From Burkholderiales bacterium UBA2647 (lineage in GTDB: Bacteria > Pseudomonadota > Gammaproteobacteria > Burkholderiales > Burkholderiaceae_E), in the NCBI GenBank assembly GCA_002359635.1, contig DENJ01000119.1, forward strand, positions 1-36,148: a stretch of DNA of 36,148 nucleotides. The letters are read 5' to 3'. Below are positions 32,518 through 36,148 of this stretch, piece after piece (position 1 is the stretch's first letter; every line of letters starts with the position of its first letter). A program made the translations under genes and the position numbers. A model generated the notes under the pieces. The model searched no databases, was not told the origin of the DNA, and saw only the letters and a program-made list of their open reading frames with translations.

Positions 32518-33303
32518 TCAACCAAAGCGCCCGGTAATGTAGTCTTCGGTTTGTTTTTTGCTCGGTTTGATAAACATTTGCTTGGTCACGCTGAATTCCA
32601 CGAGCTCGCCAACATACATGAAGGCTGTGAAATCCGATACCCGTGCGGCCTGCTGCATGTTGTGGGTCACGATCGCAACCGTGTAGTCGGACTTCAACTC
32701 GTGCACCAATTCCTCGACCTTAGCCGTTGAGATGGGATCAAGCGCCGAAGTCGGCTCATCGAGCAAAATGACTTTGGGTTTCACTGCAACCGTGCGAGCA
32801 ATACAAAGGCGCTGTTGTTGGCCGCCAGAAAGCGATAAACCGCTTTGGTTGAGTTTGGTCTTGACTTCGTCCCAAAGTGCTGCCTTTTTCAGTGACCACT
32901 CCACGCGAGCATCCATGTCGCTTTTCGATAAATTTTCGTAAAGTTTGACCCCGAATGCGATGTTGTCGTAGATCGACATCGGAAAAGGTGTTGGCTTTTG
33001 AAAGACCATCCCCACCTGAGCGCGCAAGAGGTTTAAATCTTGCTTGGCATCAAGAATATTTTGCCCGTATAAGTTGATTTCGCCTTCTGCGCGCTGTCCA
33101 GGGTAGAGCGAATACATCCGATTGAAGGTGCGAAGTAGCGTTGATTTGCCACAGCCCGAAGGGCCAATAAAGGCGGTGACCTTACCCTCGGCAATATCAA
33201 GGCTAACGCTCCTTAAACCCTGAAAACCACCATAGTAAAAATTTAGGTTTCTAACCTCAATGGCATTGACTGATTTGCCGGACGACTGGGTAGCTTGGTT
33301 CAT
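32518..33303 (-). CDS. pstB: Phosphate ABC transporter ATP-binding protein
   Basis: A 261-residue ABC ATPase. Walker A is GPSGCGKST, the Q-loop is MVFQKPTPFPMSIYDN (a PstB hallmark), the signature motif is LSGGQQQRL, and Walker B is VILLDEPTSALDP followed by the switch histidine in VTHNMQQA. It powers high-affinity phosphate import through PstA and PstC. It lies 26 bases after pstA and is the last pst gene in the window; phoU is not seen here, since the neighbouring DNA carries tupA on the opposite strand. Confidence 0.98.
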   Translation of the reverse strand: MNQATQSSGKSVNAIEVRNLNFYYGGFQGLRSVSLDIAEGKVTAFIGPSGCGKSTLLRTFNRMYSLYPGQRAEGEINLYGQNILDAKQDLNLLRAQVGMVFQKPTPFPMSIYDNIAFGVKLYENLSKSDMDARVEWSLKKAALWDEVKTKLNQSGLSLSGGQQQRLCIARTVAVKPKVILLDEPTSALDPISTAKVEELVHELKSDYTVAIVTHNMQQAARVSDFTAFMYVGELVEFSVTKQMFIKPSKKQTEDYITGRFG

Positions 33304-33329
33304 TGAATAATCCTTGAATCAAATGGCCA

Positions 33330-34178
33330 TTAAGAACTTACTTTTTCGCGGAAGACCACCCGCGCAACGATATTGAGTACGAGCACAGCAAGGGTGATGA
33401 GTAGGGCACCGCCCCAGGCGAGACGAACCCAGTTGTCGTAAGGACTCATTGCAAACTGGAAAATCACAACAGGCAGGTTGGACATCGGCTTATTCATATC
33501 CGTGCTGAAAAATTGATTGTTCAGCGCGGTAAAGAGCAAGGGTGCGGTTTCGCCGCTGATACGCGCAAGCGCAAGAAGCACACCGGTCACCACACCAGCC
33601 TGAGCCGCACGCAAAGTGACCATGGTAGCCACCTTCCAGCGCGGCGCACCTAGCGCAAAGGCGGCTTCTCTCAAGCTGCCAGGCACTAAGCGAAGCATGT
33701 TTTCAGTGGTTCGAACAACAACCGGAATCGCAATCAAAGAAAGTGCAAGACTGCCTGCCCATCCCGAAAAATGCTTCACCTGAGCGACTAGGATCGCGTA
33801 AATGAAGAGGCCAAGAATGATTGACGGCGCAGACAGCATGATGTCGGTCACAAAGCGGGTGACGGCTGCAGTGGTGCTTTCATCGCCATACTCTGCGAGA
33901 TAAATGCCCGCAAGAATCCCGATGGGCGTGCTGATGATGGTTGAAAAGCCGACAATCAAAAGACTGCCCACGATCGCGTTGGCCAGTCCGCCGCCCTCGG
34001 AGCCCGGCGCCGGTGTCGATTGGGTGAACATCGCCCAATCCAGTGCTGCGATACCGTTTTTAAACAGAATGAAAAGAATCCATAACAGGACAAACAAGCC
34101 TAATGCCATTGCAAACATCGACAGCCCAACACCGATCGTGTTGGCAAGTTTGCGGCGTTGATAGAGCGCGGTGTTCAT
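33330..34178 (-). CDS. pstA: Phosphate ABC transporter permease PstA
   Basis: A 282-residue inner-membrane permease with about six membrane helices. The EAA-type cytoplasmic loop that contacts PstB is seen around LREAAFALGAPRWKVATMV. An early periplasmic segment (FTQSTPAPGSEGGGLANAIVG) is typical of PstA. It forms the phosphate channel with PstC. The ATG at 34178 overlaps the pstC stop (ATGA), so translation is coupled. Confidence 0.97.
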   Translation of the reverse strand: MNTALYQRRKLANTIGVGLSMFAMALGLFVLLWILFILFKNGIAALDWAMFTQSTPAPGSEGGGLANAIVGSLLIVGFSTIISTPIGILAGIYLAEYGDESTTAAVTRFVTDIMLSAPSIILGLFIYAILVAQVKHFSGWAGSLALSLIAIPVVVRTTENMLRLVPGSLREAAFALGAPRWKVATMVTLRAAQAGVVTGVLLALARISGETAPLLFTALNNQFFSTDMNKPMSNLPVVIFQFAMSPYDNWVRLAWGGALLITLAVLVLNIVARVVFREKVSS

Positions 34179-35179
34179 GTTTTGGCGCCTTTCGATTTTT
34201 CGTTACGAGCAACAAGGAGTTTGGCAAGAGCCAGCACCACAAAGGTGATGATGAACAACAGAAAGCCAAGTGCGAACAAGGCTGACAGATGAAAGTCGCC
34301 GGCTTCAGCGAATTCGTTGGCAAGCGTTGATGCGATCGAAGAGCCCGGCGCAAACAGCGAGGGCACGAGGCGTTGGGAGTTACCGATCACAAAAGTGACC
34401 GCCATGGTTTCACCCAAAGCGCGCCCAAGACCGAGCATCACACCGCCAATCACGCCTTTTTGTGTGTAGGGCAGCACCACATGGCGCACGACTTCCCAGG
34501 TGGTGCAGCCGATCCCATAAGCCGATTCACGAAGAATGGGTGGCACGATCTCAAAGACATCACGCATCACTGCGGCGATGAAGGGCAGGATCATGAAGGC
34601 AAGAATCAGTCCGGCAGCAAGAATGCCGATACCATTGGTCGCGCCACCAAATAGGGGGCCAATCAAGGGCATTTGTCCAAGGGTCGATTGCAGGGCCGGT
34701 TGGCCGTATTCAGCAAATAGCGGTGCAAAAATAAATAAGCCAAACATCCCGTAAATAATCGAGGGCACCGCGGCAAGCAGTTCTACGGCCGTACCGAGCG
34801 GCCGACGCAGCCAGACCGGACAGTTTTCGGTGAGAAAAAGCGCAACACCGAAGGACAGGGGTACAGCAATCAGCAGCGCAATCGTCGCGCTCGCAAGCGT
34901 TCCAAATATTGAGATGAGTGCGCCGAATTCTTCGTTGATGATGTCCCATTCGATCCGCCAAATAAAGGATAGACCGAATTTTTGGAACGTTGGCAGTGAT
35001 TGAAGAATCAGTGAAACGATGATGCCGATAAGTGAGAAGAGCACCACCAGTGAAAAAAGCATGGTGAGCTTGTGAAACCAGAAGTCTTGGGTTTGCTGGC
35101 GCCTGGCTACGGCGACCATACTCGCAGAAGGCCCTTGGGCTGCTTGTGCTGCCTGATTGGCAGTTTGCATTGAACTCAT
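34175..35179 (-). CDS. pstC: Phosphate ABC transporter permease PstC
   Basis: A 334-residue inner-membrane permease. After a polar Gln/Ala-rich N-terminus of about 30 residues there are six or more membrane helices, with the PstC segment GIGCTTWEVVRHVVLPYTQKG as the coupling loop and GRALGETMAV following it. It pairs with PstA. The gene begins about 140 bases after pstS, behind a terminator-like hairpin that may lower its expression relative to the binding protein. Confidence 0.97.
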   Translation of the reverse strand: MSSMQTANQAAQAAQGPSASMVAVARRQQTQDFWFHKLTMLFSLVVLFSLIGIIVSLILQSLPTFQKFGLSFIWRIEWDIINEEFGALISIFGTLASATIALLIAVPLSFGVALFLTENCPVWLRRPLGTAVELLAAVPSIIYGMFGLFIFAPLFAEYGQPALQSTLGQMPLIGPLFGGATNGIGILAAGLILAFMILPFIAAVMRDVFEIVPPILRESAYGIGCTTWEVVRHVVLPYTQKGVIGGVMLGLGRALGETMAVTFVIGNSQRLVPSLFAPGSSIASTLANEFAEAGDFHLSALFALGFLLFIITFVVLALAKLLVARNEKSKGAKT

Positions 35180-35190
35180 GATTTCTTATG

Positions 35191-35226
35191 CCCCACAAAA
35201 AGAAGGCGCATGGAAATGCGCCTTCT
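35191..35226 (-). terminator. Intercistronic hairpin (attenuator) between pstS and pstC
   Basis: A perfect 11-bp stem (AGAAGGCGCAT / ATGCGCCTTCT) with a 4-base loop is followed on the minus strand by TTTTGTGG. Its strength suggests partial termination after pstS, which would give an excess of the binding protein, or 3'-end protection of pstS mRNA. Confidence 0.75.
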
Positions 35227-35317
35227 AGAGATCACTCAATGGATCGATATCTGACAAACTTTGTCGCTATAGAAGCTTTCCATTTAACAAGCGTATCGAT
35301 CTCGTATTACCTGCTTG

Positions 35318-36148
35318 TTACTTGTTTGCAACTTGAGACCAGACTTTTTGGCGGATCTGCTCGGTGAGGCTATCGGGCAGCGCAACATAATCCAGCTCTG
35401 CGGCCTGCTTTTTGCCGTTCTTGAACGACCAGTCAAAGAACTTGAGTACCTCTGCAGAGGCTGCCTTGTCGGTCGGCTGCTTGTACATCAGCGCAAACGA
35501 TGCGCCAGTGATCGGCCAGGAATTAGCACCACGCTGGTTGACCAGCGAAATTCCCATACCCGGCGTGCCAAACCAGTCAGCACCAGCCGCTGCTGCAGCA
35601 AACGTTAAATCATCGGGTTCGACATATTTGCCATCACGGTTTAAAAGGGCAAGATGCGGGATTTTATTCTTTTTCGCGTAGGCATACTCGACATAGCCGA
35701 TTGCGCCCTTCACGCGACTCACGTTGGCTGCAACGCCTTCATTTCCCTTGCCACCGACTGACGAATTGGCGGGCCACTTGACTGCGGCACCTTTGCCAAC
35801 TTTTTCCTTCCACATGCTGCTTACCTCAGCGAGGTAGTCGGTAAAAATGAAGGTGGTACCCGAGCCATCAGCGCGGTGCACGACGGTGATGTTCTGATCG
35901 GGTAGGCTCTTGCCGGGGTTAAGTGAGGCAAGTTTCGCATCGTTCCATTTACTGATACTACCTGCAAACATTTCTGCAAGCACTTCGCCATTCACGCGCA
36001 ACTCGCCAGGCTTAAAGCCCTCCAAGTTGATGACCGGTACAACGCCACCAAGAATCATGGGAAATTGAACCATCCCGTCTTTATCGAGTTCTTCGCCTTT
36101 AAGCGGTGCATCGGAAGCACCGAAGGTGACGGTTTTGGCACGAATCTG
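35318..36148 (-). CDS. pstS: Phosphate-binding protein PstS (N-terminus beyond window edge)
   Basis: The last 276 residues of the periplasmic phosphate-binding protein are visible; the signal peptide and first strands lie past the right edge, and the frame is open to base 36148. Recognisable PstS parts are TFGASDAPLKGEEL, VPVINLEGF, ISKWNDAKLASLNPG, VVHRADGSGTTFIFTDYL (which holds phosphate-binding Arg, Ser, Gly and Thr), and GAIGYVEYAYAKKN. It captures phosphate for PstCAB. It is the first pst gene here; its promoter is outside the window, so a Pho box there cannot be checked. Confidence 0.97.
   Translation of the reverse strand, partial: QIRAKTVTFGASDAPLKGEELDKDGMVQFPMILGGVVPVINLEGFKPGELRVNGEVLAEMFAGSISKWNDAKLASLNPGKSLPDQNITVVHRADGSGTTFIFTDYLAEVSSMWKEKVGKGAAVKWPANSSVGGKGNEGVAANVSRVKGAIGYVEYAYAKKNKIPHLALLNRDGKYVEPDDLTFAAAAAGADWFGTPGMGISLVNQRGANSWPITGASFALMYKQPTDKAASAEVLKFFDWSFKNGKKQAAELDYVALPDSLTEQIRQKVWSQVANK

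Overview
The window looks like chromosomal DNA of a Gram-negative proteobacterium. A betaproteobacterium of the Burkholderiales type is my best guess, from the fabI / PHA-synthase-like / pta / ackA arrangement and the mix of lipid genes; this placement is inference. No rRNA, tRNA, insertion sequence, phage gene or CRISPR array is visible. Coding density is high. The genes at both edges are cut off: a periplasmic solute-binding protein on the left and PstS on the right.

Region 1 (1-13301). After the left-edge transporter gene comes an intergenic stretch with a 21-bp tandem repeat. A long plus-strand run follows: fabI-like enoyl reductase, a PHA-synthase-like DUF3141 protein, a MaoC-phosphotransacetylase fusion, acetate kinase, both subunits of an acetoacetate-type CoA-transferase, an alpha/beta hydrolase, an HDAC-family deacetylase, and a CoA-ligase/GNAT (Pat-type) protein. 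Most junctions overlap or are very short. Together they could interconvert short-chain acyl-CoA, acyl-phosphate, acids and perhaps hydroxyalkanoates, and write and erase lysine acylation.

Region 2 (13322-20192). Two divergent envelope-glycan units. The minus-strand run is PAP2 phosphatase, GT2 polyprenyl-phosphate glycosyltransferase, GT39 transferase and a CorA metal transporter. The plus-strand run is a second GT39 and a second PAP2. This is the gene set expected for sugar decoration and dephosphorylation of lipid A or another envelope lipid.

Region 3 (20193-30916). A regulated small ORF and a lipoprotein are followed by a minus-strand run of psd, an olsB-like acyltransferase, a PlcP/LpxH-type metallophosphoesterase, sixA and a CYTH-CHAD protein. 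Divergent to it is a membrane-anchored class III aminotransferase. Next come an Mpo1-like membrane protein, a GT4 glycosyltransferase and a GNAT protein. I read this as membrane-lipid synthesis and remodelling. Sets of 11-bp phased repeats resembling PhoB (Pho box) sites lie in front of the lipoprotein unit and between psd and the aminotransferase, with a weaker set before the GT4 gene. With the pst operon nearby, this suggests a phosphate-starvation lipid-remodelling locus.

Region 4 (30986-36148). A protein with a FlgM-like C-terminus, an orphan tungstate-binding protein (TupA), and the high-affinity phosphate transporter operon pstS-pstC-pstA-pstB on the minus strand, with a terminator-like hairpin between pstS and pstC.
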